From contig JAZBQD010000019.1 of NCBI GenBank assembly GCA_036583965.1, positions 22,199,085-22,263,084 on the forward strand: a DNA stretch of 64,000 bases, written 5' to 3'. A program made the position numbers and the translations under genes. This DNA comes from Prunella strophiata (taxonomy: Eukaryota > Chordata > Aves > Passeriformes > Prunellidae). Of the stretch, positions 47,901-60,300 are shown in pieces; the first letter of the stretch is position 1, and each line of letters begins with the position of its first letter. Under the pieces are notes generated by a model. The model ran no database searches. It worked only from the letters and a program-made list of their open reading frames with translations, and was not told the DNA's origin.

Positions 47901-50900
47901 CAGGTAGCAGAGAACTGTATCTCAGTTCAGGAGAAAAGATTTGAGAACATTCTTAGCTTCTAGCATAGATATAATCCTATAACTGCAGCTGCACGACTCA
48001 CACCCTTCATTTTACTTGTGTTTTCCAGGTATGCTGGTCAGGCTGCAGTAATCAATGACTTCCAGGACTGCATTGAGGGCATTTTTCTGATTTCAAATAT
48101 TGTATCTTTTTAGATAGAATAATGTGACATCTGATAAGTCTCCAGGCTTTTGACCCCAGTTTCATATGTTGCATTATTACAGTTACATGAAGACGTTTAC
48201 CTGCTGGAAAGGAAAATTACATGCATGGGCATAAATTAATGCATGATGGAGGGGCACAACAAATGTCTGTTTACACCACAAAAGGTTTTTTTGGTGTCAC
48301 AACACAGCCAGCTATCACTCTATCCATTCCTCTAGCCTTATCAACCTTGAGATATTTATAAAAGTTTCCTTGCATAGGCATAGAAGTAGAGATTTTAGTC
48401 AGCTACATTTTTTCCTTTCAGTTTTTCAAACCATAAGAAAACAGTCTCTATGCTCACTTGTGGAATTACATTAGGGAAATTAACCCAGTGAGTATGTAGT
48501 TTAATCAATTAACATGAAACAAAATGTAGGTTAGTATAACCACACAAATGCTCAGCCTTTAGAAAATCTAGCACCAGAACCATGATAGCCCACAGCCATG
48601 ACTTGTTGTTCCAATTCTTATACAAGAAGCTTGAAGCACTTTCTAATAGGGAATAAGTTTTGCTTTTCTCATTTTACAGCTGAGAAGATAAAAGTACCTT
48701 CCACAAGGGGAAACAAGAAACTGAGCCTGGGGCCATCTCAATTCCAGCCATATGTTATTGTTTGAATTATTTCATGCAGCAGTGCCAATGCCAGTGCCAA
48801 GTGCTTTTGAGGTGGGTGTGATTTGTGGGATTAAAGCAACAAATTTAAGACTACAGCATATTTTTTGACTGGAAGAGAGGAAGGAGCACTCAATGAAAGC
48901 AGCAAGTTAGTTCCTCTTCACCACCAAGATACATTTCAGCTTATATATCTAAATAAAATGTGGAAAAAATCTCTGTGTTTAAAATAAATTTTTAAAAAGA
49001 AACCTGGAAAACTGGTCTACTGTGTGGACAGTTACACTGAAATCTATTTTCACACATCTGTGAGAAAAATCTTTGGTAACATTGGTGTTCAGTATTCTTT
49101 TCCTTTCCTTTGCCTTTGTTCTTTCTCCTTTACTAACAGCTGCCACCTACTTATGGCATTAATTTTGTGGAATTTACTCCATCTTTTTCCACTTTCTTCT
49201 TGCCAAATTGCTGAGATTTTAGGTGTCAGCCATATGGCAACCAGTCCCTCTCTCAAAGTTCTCTTATTTTATCTTCTACCTGATGTGACAATTTAGACTA
49301 TAGAAAAGCAGTGGAAAATTACAGTGCATTGACAACAGTGTGTGATTTAAAACAAATACTTTGTCATGCCAAGGAAATATGGAACATTAATAGTAATCTC
49401 TAATGCAAGACTGAGAGCTGATGCTACACACTGTAAATATTGCATTTTCATCAAGATCTTTTTTGAGTTAAGAAAGAGACCAGGGGAAATCTCAAAATAA
49501 GGAAGAAGTTCAAAAGCATATGTTAGACAGTCGGTGCTCATGGCCCTTGTAGGACATTAAGTGTGAACACAATTGCCAGTATCAATTTCATGCTGTTATG
49601 TGTGTTTAAGTTAGAGAAGTTCTCACCTGCAGCTTGGGTGCCATGGAAATGTATGAAGATCCAAGAAGAACTGAGTGCTGCTATACTTGTTCTCATCCCA
49701 AACAGAAAACAATCTCAGGCAAATTGAGACTTATTTTTAATCATATTTATATTTTGAAGGGACTTAAGATGGATGCAATAGCCCATTTACTGAAAAATGA
49801 TGTGTTAAGGGACTGATCTTACATCAGAACAGGGTGTGATAAAGAAATTACAGAAACATACCCAAAGATAATCTAAGCTGAGGAGGACAATGGAGTGTTT
49901 TGCTCCCTTCCACACACTAATATGAGAGGTAGGCAGTGACTTGTTATTGTTATTGTTATTGTATTTATGAAATAGCAAATGTCTGCGTGGCTACTGAGCA
50001 CTTGATTGTTACAGAGCTGGCTGCCAGAGCAATGAGATGAAGCAAGAATGTGGCACTCCTCTGAGGCATTATTCTGCAGATGAACAGATGTTATAATGTG
50101 GAAACAGGAAAAGTGGTACCAAGGCATCCCTTGCCCCCTGGAATGGCAGGCATCCATCTTCTTCCACTCACCCAACAAAGCTCACATCAGATGGCTGTAG
50201 TGTCTCAGGCTGGCAGGTGTTTAGATGCTGAAGAAGCAGTAGAATTTGAAAAACAACAAGACTTAGAAACTGCAATAATCCCTCCCATAACTTCACTGGC
50301 TCCAGGATCAGGCAGAGGCAGTGCATCACTCTGCTTCTCCTAACACCACTGCTTTAAGTTTGGCTGCAGAAAAAATTGAATGGGGTAACAATTTTAACAT
50401 GCAGGCAAGTTGGACCTTTGCATCCAAGTCTTTCAAAGAAATAGAGGCTTTGGCCATGAGGTGTGTGGTCAGACTGCCCAGCTTGTTTCTGAACTGCTGG
50501 AAGGTACTCAGGGCCATTGGTTTATCTGTGCACCAACATCTCACTTTCAATGTCAACATCTGTCTTAACTACAGACTCCCAACATTCTCTACCCAAATGC
50601 TGCTACTGCACAGGGCCAGGAGCACTACAGCAACAGACCTCAGTGCAGTTACTTGCTCTGCTCTGACCCAGTTTGGGTTGGCTGCAGCTCCCATTATGCA
50701 TCTGGAGGCGTTTCACTATTTAGATGATTACCATCAAGCTCAGACTTTCATCCTTGCACAATAAGGATCAGTTTGCAATCAAATGTTTTGGAATGCTTTC
50801 TGGCCATTTATCACACAACTAATCTCAGTAACTCCCTTTGAGAATGTCCTAAAAAAGCATTAATGTCTAAGTGTTCTGCAAGCATGGTTTGTGATAAAAT

Positions 50901-53900
50901 GTTGAACAGTGAAAACTATTTTCACTTTGATACAGGCTATCCTATTCTGACTTCTGAGCATGTTTGGATAGGTATAACATTATCATTTGCATGGGAAACA
51001 ATATTTAGCAAGAACACAAAACAATAGGCATTGCTAACATTCACCCTGGGTAAAACAGCTTTCCCACTGTCCAGTGGGATTTCACACTTTGCACACTAAA
51101 CACTGCTCATTTCACAAAATAGTCACTGCACTGAACTCTGCCTCTGGCAAATGTAGAACAAGACCTATCCAGAACTATGATGTCTTATGCCAAACAAAAC
51201 CACTGACTTTTTTTTTTTTTTTTTAGCTAGAATTTTTAGGGTGAAAAAAATGGTATTTGTACTCACTAAGCCAGCAGTTTTTTTCAGGAGGTGCTGTTTC
51301 AATCTCACTTACTTGGGATCTACTAGTCTCCTCTGCCACTGCAAACAACTGAGCAGTTTTGACTGGCTACGTGGGCTTCTGCAGCGTGAGGTGGTAGAAC
51401 CACCCATCAAAGTTGGGGTCCCATTTCTTGAACAGGCAACCCAAAACAATGTAGGTGAAGGAAATGAAGGTTTACCTCATTTCTTTGGAGAAATAACATC
51501 TTCCCCCTTTCCCACAGTCCAGACTATTTCCATAGTGCTTGAGATTCACTGAAAAATGAATGCGATGATTAACACTGAAAAACACTTAAGCTTTCAGCCA
51601 AAAGACTTTTTTAATTTTCAAAAAAACCCCACCTGAGTTTATCACTGAAAACATACAGATTTTTCAAGCAGTCCTATTTGTTAAAAACAACTAAGGATTG
51701 GTTTTCTGTCTGTTACTGGATTTCTTAATCCTGGAGTCCTGGCCTAAGTACATGGCCTAAAAAAAAGTCCATACTACTGCTATGGAAAAGAAGATTGTGT
51801 TAAGTGAGCATGGTAAGAAGCATTTCAGTTCCCACTAACTAAATTAATTTAATCACAATAAGAACATGAAGAAAACAATTAAGAAGTTGATGAAACTCCC
51901 CTTTTGGCCCTGGAAAGTCCATTTCCTTCATTTCTTAATATGTATGAGATGCAGAAGAATTCTTTGCTGGCAGTGCTTCAGTTCAAGATAAAAATGATAA
52001 TGCTGCACTGCACAATGGCAAAAGCATTTCACAAAAATTCCTTTTGAGCAATTAGAAAAAAGATGTATTATTCCCCTCAGATCATAAGAGTAGCTTGATT
52101 TCTACTTTAAAAAGTAATTCAGAACATTTCAAACAGTTATTACGCATTTTAAATTAAACAAGTCTGAATAAGTTGTGACTGAAAATTTGACAGAGCTAAT
52201 CAAGAAGTTCTCTGGACCACCAATACTATTTAAATGAATTTCCCACTTCTAGGAAAGATTTCAGAGGACTGAGGTGAGGAAATAACTAATGCAGCATCAG
52301 CTTTTCAGTAAGTAGGTAGACTGATTTAAATTGACATAGCAGGAAACTGAAAGAAAATAATGGAATAACCCATAATTTTTGATCATTCCAGGACATAGAA
52401 AGCAAAACTAATTGAAATTAATAAAGCTTACAAGAAATAGAGGTGGTCAGATAAAACTGACTCCTTATATTGATCAGCTAGAATTCAAAATTAGTTGAAG
52501 ACAAAGCCAACATGCATGTAGTATTTCTATTACTGATGGGCATTTAAAAGTGTGCCACAGTGACAGACTGAAGCCAGATTTAATCAAAATTAACTGTCTG
52601 GTATGATATACGTTGCAACTATGGTTTCTGAATTGTATACAGACATCCATTAAGCACAATCTTCTATTCTTATTTTAAAAATTGGTTCTTTACTATAACA
52701 TTATTTAATATTATTTTCAGTAATTGAAATACAAGATAAAATTGCCTTTCAAATTTCATCTAAAGATGAAAAAGTTTCAAAGGAGAGAAGCAGAGAAAAC
52801 GAATGAATACAACCAGCCACTTCCTACAACCAGCTTGCTTTGTTCTCTGGCTGCAAATTGCATTCAAAGGAATGTGGAAACATACAAGGGTTCACCAACT
52901 ACAGAAGCAATAGGCACAAGGATTATTTATATTTCAAATCTGATGTCATGGCCAAGACTTATAAAAATGAGGTAGAATAGCAGTAGGGAGAGTTGATACT
53001 GTACAATTCTTTTAGCAGTCCTGTTTTGCTATTAGTGTTCCAATTAAAAATGCATTTAAATTATTGTAAAGGATCCAAAGAAGAGTGCCACAAACAGAGG
53101 ATCCAGAAGACTTGAGTCTATTTACTTATTTTAAAAAAGAAAGCTGAAGAGTGACTTGTTCAGTTTGAAAATGCCTACAGTGAAAACAGCAGTATCACAC
53201 CATGCTCTTCAGTGTAGCAAACAGAAAAAAGATCTGACAGCTGGATATGGAAAGATGATAAATGCAAGCTCAATGTAAGAAGCATGTGTTTAATAGTAAG
53301 TAATTATACTTTGAACAATTTGTGTAGACTCTTAATTCTAAGAACTTTCAAATCAATGCAGGATGCTTCTTCTAAGAACAGCTTTAGTTCAAGCAAGAAT
53401 TTGAGGAAGTCTTGGAAACTGCTCAGCAAGAGAGCAGACTGAACACATGGTGTTTCCTTCCGTCTTCTGAATCAGAATACACTGGAACTGTTAAATTTTT
53501 CTCATGGAAATACCTCAAAGGAGGTAGATTTCAAAAGGGAAAAGAAGTGGGCATGAGCATTTTGAACACATAGGACCATGCAATATAGTTGGGACTACAT
53601 GGCTGCATTACACCACAATCTGAAAGAAGCATCACCTAGGTGCAGCAAGTGTGTAAAATTGTGTAGGTAGGCAGGGACCCTACATTTTTGTACTAGAAAT
53701 TATGAAAATGAAAGCAGGAACAGCATGTATGTTCAATCTAGCGGATGCCAGAAATTTTGCATGCCAGGAGATTGCTCAGCCCAAGCCTACAGGGGTACTG
53801 TTCCTTTCAGACTGTTTTTATCATGAGAAAGAAAAACAAGACAATGCAACACACCTGAAAGAAGAAATTCACCTTTTTGGCCTCAGTGAAATATAGGTGA

Positions 53901-54750
53901 ATAGGCCTGACACGCTGCAGATAAACTTAACCACATAAAGGAAAAGGTAGTCAGAAAAGACAGAAACCTGAGAATTTCCTGCTTGAATTGTATCCATACT
54001 TTTGTGAACATAAAATTTCCAAACACTGAATTTCTAGTCTCAGGAAATTAAATTATTTCAATTGATGGCACTCCGTTTTGGATATAAGGCAATGAGATTC
54101 AAGTTGTCTTGTCTGGTGCCAAGTAAGAGCTTTGTATTCCTTGTATCTTAGCCACGAGGCTGCTGGATGTTTTGGGCATGACTGCCTAGTTCTCCCTGCA
54201 AGTCATGTTTGAACAAAAGAAAGACAACGTAGACAGCCACATTTTGAAAAAAATTTGTTTTGGTGAAAAGCTGGTATACAGATTTAGTTGGAGAATTTTC
54301 TTCAAGAGAAGAGTGTAACATTTTTTACACCAGTAATTCTTTCAATAGCCAAGATTCTCACTTCACAATTTCAAACTTCTGCATACACAGCTGACAGGAT
54401 TAAGACACAGTGTAGGAGTTCACCCTGCACAGACGGTGAGCATAATGTACAGTCATCATGGAGACAACAGCTCAGAGATGGAAAAATCCTTCCAGGTTGT
54501 TCATGACAGATCTATGGCAGTGGTCACCCACGGCAATATATTTTTAGAGTTCTGTACAGCCCACTTCTATGCATGCTCCTCCCAGAGACCCTTTAATTCA
54601 TAGATACTGTTAAAGCTCACGTGACTCTCTTCAGAGATACATCATAGTATCACTTCTGTATCTGCACTTTCCCACATGAGCAACATGCCGCTGTGGAGCC
54701 CTATTTAAAGCATGCTTTGGAACCAGGGACTTTGCAGTTCAACAGCACTA
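45000..54750. other. Gene-free spacer between converging ZDHHC22 and CIPC
   Basis: AT-rich sequence with no exon that I can support on either strand. Contains an old CR1-type fragment (about 53060-53370), a short TTATTG run (about 49940-49962) and a T17 run near 51210. Confidence 0.55.
53060..53370 (+). mobile_element. Old, diverged CR1-type fragment
   Basis: Collinear partial matches to the 3' part of ancient CR1-like LINEs in sense orientation: aaggatccaaagaagagtgc, gacttgagtctatttactta, agctgaagagtgacttg, ctcttcagtgtagcaaa, and tttgaacaatttgtgtag. Heavily diverged; edges approximate. Confidence 0.55.
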
Positions 54751-54779
54751 AATAATCCACAAACTTTTCAAGTACGTAC

Positions 54780-54785
54780 TTTATT
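54780..54785 (-). terminator. Candidate poly(A) signal of CIPC
   Basis: On the minus strand AATAAA is preceded by A-rich and followed by GT-rich sequence (gtacgtacttgaaaagtttgtgg). It would give a 3' UTR of about 1.7 kb. Another AATAAA lies at about 55598-55603. Confidence 0.4.
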
Positions 54786-56472
54786 TCATTCATATTTCAC
54801 AGTCAATTTCTGTAAAGTTTTAGCAAAAAGGTCATGTTCTATAACAGAGGTGTTAGGCTACTGTATTCAGAGCTAGCAACGGGCTTTGAAAGTACAGAAA
54901 ATATCTACATTCCAACTAGAACAGTAGAATTTCAAAAAGACATAGTAAAAGTAATCAAAAATACCAACATTTATTAAAACTTAATATAAAAACCAGTCTG
55001 TCTGACCCACCAAGCTACCCCACTTGTAAGTTGTCAGCAACAGCTGAAGCTGCAGCAGGCCATCTGACTGATTAGACCAAGACAGCTGTCTTCAGCTAAC
55101 TTCCTAATACCAAATCTTTCTGCTTTGAGGATCAAAAAAACCTGTCAGTTCATTGCTTACCATTTCCATTCAGAGGCTAAACATTTTGTTAAAATCTACT
55201 GGATCACTTTCAGATCCTGCCCAGGAGCTGGACTTATCCTGGTCCTGATGTAGTCAACTAATTTTCCAAATGCATTTCCAAGCTAATCTATTTTATTACA
55301 TTGCAGCCAAGAAAGGAAAGCCCTTATTGTTTTAAAGCTTTATCAGGGTTCCCAGGAAAAAAGGCAGATAAGAAATCTGAACAGAATGGTACCTGATGAC
55401 ATATTTATCACCAGAGACCTTCAACATCCTTTTTTTTTTAACAGATGTTGAGTTAAGGTTTCCCATTATCTAGGGATATGCTTCCTAAGGAGCCCCAGAT
55501 TTAAGTATGAGTTCCAGAGTGGATTTTTCTAGTTCAGTAAATACTATTTAAGTCTGGACTGATGCCCAGTAGGAGATTTCTAACCAGCTGCTGAACTTTA
55601 TTCACAGATTTATTGAACATATATTTATACAAATTACACCAGCAGAAAGGCCCATTAGCCGTAAGCACACCCACTTCAGCCCACCCTCCATACTGTCAGA
55701 GAAAAAGTCCATGTGGTACTATAAGGACTATGAAAGACTTCCACCAGCTAAGTCAGAGGGTACTGCCCTGCAAAGCAAGATTTTGATTCCTTTATACTCT
55801 ATTAGAGCAATGGAATAGAATGGAAAAGGTCACTGGTAGACCCATTTTTCCTTGTCTCAAACAGCTACAATTGGACTTCATTTTTTCTGCCTCCCTTTCA
55901 TCTCTAGGTACCCAAAGCCCATCATCTTGTTTTCTAGGGCAATCACTTCCTAAAAATACATATTCCGAACTTCAAATTCTCCTCTCTATTCAATTTCTCT
56001 AAATAAAAAATAAAAAAAGAAGGAAGGGGATGGCAGAAGGACTTATTTCACCTCACACCAACTCCTTTCACCTACTTGGAATTGATGATGGCCCAACAGT
56101 GGGGCCTGTTCTGCTGCTGCACTCTCAGAAACAACTACCTGAAGATGGGAATAAAAACATGCTTGCAGAATACTGCAAATGACTGTCTTCACTTCAAGAA
56201 TGGCAACATGCCAGCAGAGCACATACAAACTTCTTCAGACCAAGGAATTACACAGAGTTAGCATGAAATTCAAGGTTACACTGCAGTACTAAGTACCCAT
56301 TCTGTCTAGAACCCACCATGCTACTCCAGTCCCACAGTTGGCTCTGAAGACAAATTGTTAATGGCAATGCCAACTTTACAAATCTTGGACTCAAAAAATG
56401 CTCAAGTAGAAGTTTGAGACAGGAAAAAGGAGGCACAGAAATAACTTGACCAACAGCTATGCACATTTTTTA
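54786..56472 (-). other. Probable 3' UTR of CIPC
   Basis: No coding content and no recognisable transposable element directly after the CIPC stop. Treated as 3' UTR by position; the end is set by the candidate poly(A) signal only. Confidence 0.4.
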
Positions 56473-57351
56473 CTACATGTTGGGGTAAGTGGGGTCTTCG
56501 AGGTTGCTATCAGCTTTATCAGATCCTGTTAGAGATGCTTCTAGCTCTGCCCATGACTGTGGAGCATTGTTCTTTATTGCCTCTATGAAAAGCTGTGTTT
56601 GGTGCTTCAGCTGGTCCAGCTCAGCCTGTGTCACCTGGTTCTGATGAATGAGCTCCTTGGTTTTTAAAGTGATCTCCAGCAACCCCGACCTGCGCAGCAC
56701 AACAAGCGTATTCTGAAAGCGTCTGCACTTGCTTTGCTGCTGCAAGAGCAGCTCAGGGGTAGTGCAAATCTCCTCTGGTATCAACGGAGGGCTCCACACT
56801 GCAGAAGGCATTGCAGGCTGCGACGCACCCTCGCTCTCATGAAGGGCACATTTTGCTGCCTGCAGAGTTCCAAAAGGCAAAAGGGGAGTCAAACCTGGCA
56901 CTTTCTGAGCATCACTGGAAACACGATGAAAACCAGGAAGAGCTGACAGTTTTCCACTTGTCACCAGAGCTGAAGAACTTTGCTGGCTAGAATCCTGAGG
57001 GGTCTTAAAGCTAACTGGTAGGTGGGAAAAAGAACTAGTAGGCAAGCCTGTGCTCATCAGTCCAGGAGAAGTTTCCATCTTGGGTGCTTCTGTGCAGAGT
57101 CGTTTATGGCAAGTGGCTTCCTGACATTCTTCTAGATCAAAGGAGTGATCTCTTTTGCAGGGCTGTGGTGCTATTTTGGGATAAGAATTCAGGATGGGCA
57201 GGTAATTAGTGGAGTCATTTCTCTTTTTCCCAACAGGGTGATGATTAATGGGAGGTGGGATTGATGGACGAAGAAACACTAGCTGCGGCTGAGCTGGAAT
57301 CACTTCAAAGGATGGCTGCACAGTCCAAGACTGGAGCTGTGATGAACTCCC
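56473..57351 (-). CDS. CIPC: CIPC last coding exon
   Basis: 879 bases, 292 codons plus stop (TAG at 56475-56473), one intact frame. Acceptor gcttctcag| at 57353-57352. The open frame continues 10 codons into the intron ([10 protein letters not shown]), which should not be included. It holds the serine/proline-rich middle, a basic [21 protein letters not shown] area, and at the C-terminus the conserved helical block with alternating charged and leucine residues. It ends [11 protein letters not shown]. Confidence 0.96.
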   Translation of the reverse strand, partial: GSSSQLQSWTVQPSFEVIPAQPQLVFLRPSIPPPINHHPVGKKRNDSTNYLPILNSYPKIAPQPCKRDHSFDLEECQEATCHKRLCTEAPKMETSPGLMSTGLPTSSFSHLPVSFKTPQDSSQQSSSALVTSGKLSALPGFHRVSSDAQKVPGLTPLLPFGTLQAAKCALHESEGASQPAMPSAVWSPPLIPEEICTTPELLLQQQSKCRRFQNTLVVLRRSGLLEITLKTKELIHQNQVTQAELDQLKHQTQLFIEAIKNNAPQSWAELEASLTGSDKADSNLEDPTYPNM

Positions 57352-60300
57352 CTGAGAAGCACAAACAGGGAAAAACCACAAGTCTTACAAAACTGTTGTA
57401 GAAGATGATAAAACCAAATTTAAACAAAACAGGTGGACTGTGCTATTTTCCTACATTTTATATATACTGTCCAATTAATGTGTTATGAAGAGTTTTCTAT
57501 CAAACTCATCCTTCTCTTTCTCTGACAATGGAGTGTAACGCTGGAAATAAAGCTGTAATCCATAATCCTTTTACTATGCAACAGCAGATATATTTAAAAA
57601 CAATTCAATCTGAATTTATATATGCTTTCCTAAGTGAGGATTACAGTGCAAGCTTATATTGTAAAATGTTCATTAAAAAGTTCGACCCAGACTTGGGGTC
57701 AAACTACAAGAGCACAGGAAAGCTGAAAAATAATTAAGCTTTCTGTTATGAAAAATCTTAAGAGTCAAGGAAAGATTGCACAGACATTTTAGGAACAATT
57801 CAGGCTCCCTCTTTGTTGAAAGGTAGCAACTCAAATCTTCTCAAATCTATCCTTATAGCAAGATTTTGAAATGGTTACTTAAGATACACAACAGCTGCTC
57901 AGGAAATCTTGTAATTTGAAGTACAATACACAGTTTTGGTAAATTTAAAACTATGAAACAGAAAAAAATAATAAAATGCTGAATATCAACCAATGCAAGG
58001 AGAAAAGCCTGCGGTAAGCCCAGAGGAGTTTAACTTCATACCTCTGGGGAAACAATGCACTGATAAACCTTAAAAGCATTTTATTTCAAGAACAACGCCC
58101 AAGGCTTTACTCCCTCCCACGAGCCATACTCTGGAATATAAGGGAAAACATCCATTTTTACAAGACATTACCTCTTTTTCCTCCAACACCTTACTACAGA
58201 TCTTCATGAGATCTTCTGGCCAAAAACATGATTGCTTTTCTCCAAAGACATCAAATGGTCTAGTAAGAGACACTATTTCTTTCTAAAGCAAAATCTCACT
58301 TCTTAATATATTTAAGCCATCACTGCTACAATTATACTAATATATTGTCAGCTGCTTTTCCAAATCCTTACAACTTGGAACACAACACAGCAGGCAGGCC
58401 TGCTGAAGGCACAGTTATTAGCTACCACATATATGTATTATTATTTTTAGTCTATATTAAGTAATCTGAAATCCATATCCTTTCCACCAGTCTCATAAGT
58501 TTTAAACTGGCAAATGCTAACATGCTTTGCTAAAGTCCATTCCCCCAGTAAAGGACTTGGAACTTACCAAAAGCAGGTATTACCCACTGATTAGGACACT
58601 GAGACTTGGAGAAAAGATTCAATTACCTACTCTGACACAATGTTTCTTTGGTTCAGTGGGCAAGATGCTTATGGAATAGGGGTACAGAACAGCTACCTGT
58701 AAAAATAAATATTACTACCTTAACACAGAAGTAAGAACATTCAAAAGAAAAGTATCTGGAGATGTAAGGAGTGAGGAAGCATATAAACACTGTAGCTATA
58801 CACACAGAGGACAGAACATTTAGTCTTAAGGAGCAAGGGTTTGGAGCCAGAAGTTGCTGTTTACTGCACTGCTGAACAGCACCTAGCATGGCAGAGCCCC
58901 ATAATCAGAGGTCAAAAGAGCTGTGGTAGCTGTTTATCTTGCTCTTGGGTTTCTTCCTATCTCTCTTCTTTTTTCCTCTTCATTCTCACATAGCACTCTG
59001 CTCTAGTTCTTCTACTCAAAATCTCATTTTCAGTAGAGAAGGCCACTTTTATTTTACTAACTGTGCAAATTGTGTGTTTTGTTGCATTTTTTAATGAAAG
59101 CTAACTTCTTGATGTATCAGTGTTACTTGCCTAAAAAGCCTTCCCACTTACTAAAGACTTTTACAAGATTTACAGAAACCTTACCACAATCAGCACTGGC
59201 ATTAATTGCCACTTGATTTTTTTTTTTAGCAGCATTACTGTTAGCTGTTTACATTCTGAAATTGGGCCAGCAGGTAATCACCACTGTAAAGGATCACAGT
59301 GATTCCAAGACAGAAGAACGATACTGATGGAAGCTGAAACTGGAAGAAATAAACAGCAGTAACTGGATGCTGCTATTTTTTTTTTTTGGGGTCCAGCAAG
59401 CTCAACTGAGTGCTGTGTTGAAAAGAACATTTTAAAAAGATGACCATCTGAGCTAACTAGGCATAATGAAAAAAGGCAGAAAGACATTTCATTATTATTC
59501 TGACCTAGACTTGTTGCTTTCCTTTATTGTACTACACATTTTTTAATTTGATATTATTGTCTTTAATCACACCTAGTTAGATATTATGATGCACTGCTCA
59601 AGAGAACCAAGTGGACATTTTATCCATCTCCAACTCTTCCTTGCCAAATTTCCTTTTTCCTATACTACCAGGGTGTTTTAGCTACTTATTATTAGTTGCT
59701 GCTTCTTATTTGCAACGCAACTTGGAGTTTAACACTGGAATCAGTGCAGGCAATGTCTTAATTTTTGTGCTCTAGGCCAAAGACTATCAGCCTTTGGTGA
59801 AGCTTGCCTATTCCTGACTTTATATATAAAAACTTCAGCATTTGTTTACACAGTATTTTGTCCACACATCTAGGAATGTGACTATAAAATAAAATTGTTT
59901 CTTGTCAAGATAAAGCATGATGCTCAGAGAACAGAATCACCTTCCCCACAACTGCATAATCTGCTAAATACTAACAGTGAATATTAGGTCTTGCTTGTTG
60001 TCATAACAGGTTCAGTAGAAAAATAATCAGGATTTATGTTCTTTTTTCCCTTTCCCACTGTATTCTCAGAAGTATTCTAGTAAAAAACATTGAAGAACTT
60101 CTGCTCTACTCCAAAAATGAGTGAGTACAGAGCAAGAGGTCTAATAAAATGACCTTACTTTGGACTTCTCATACCTTCTGTTAAAATGTTAAAGTTACAC
60201 AGAGGATCTCACAGATGTGCTGGAGGAACTATACATCACAAAAATACTGGAGAACATAAATAGGGACCATAATTGTTGCAATGTGAACCATCACATGCAA

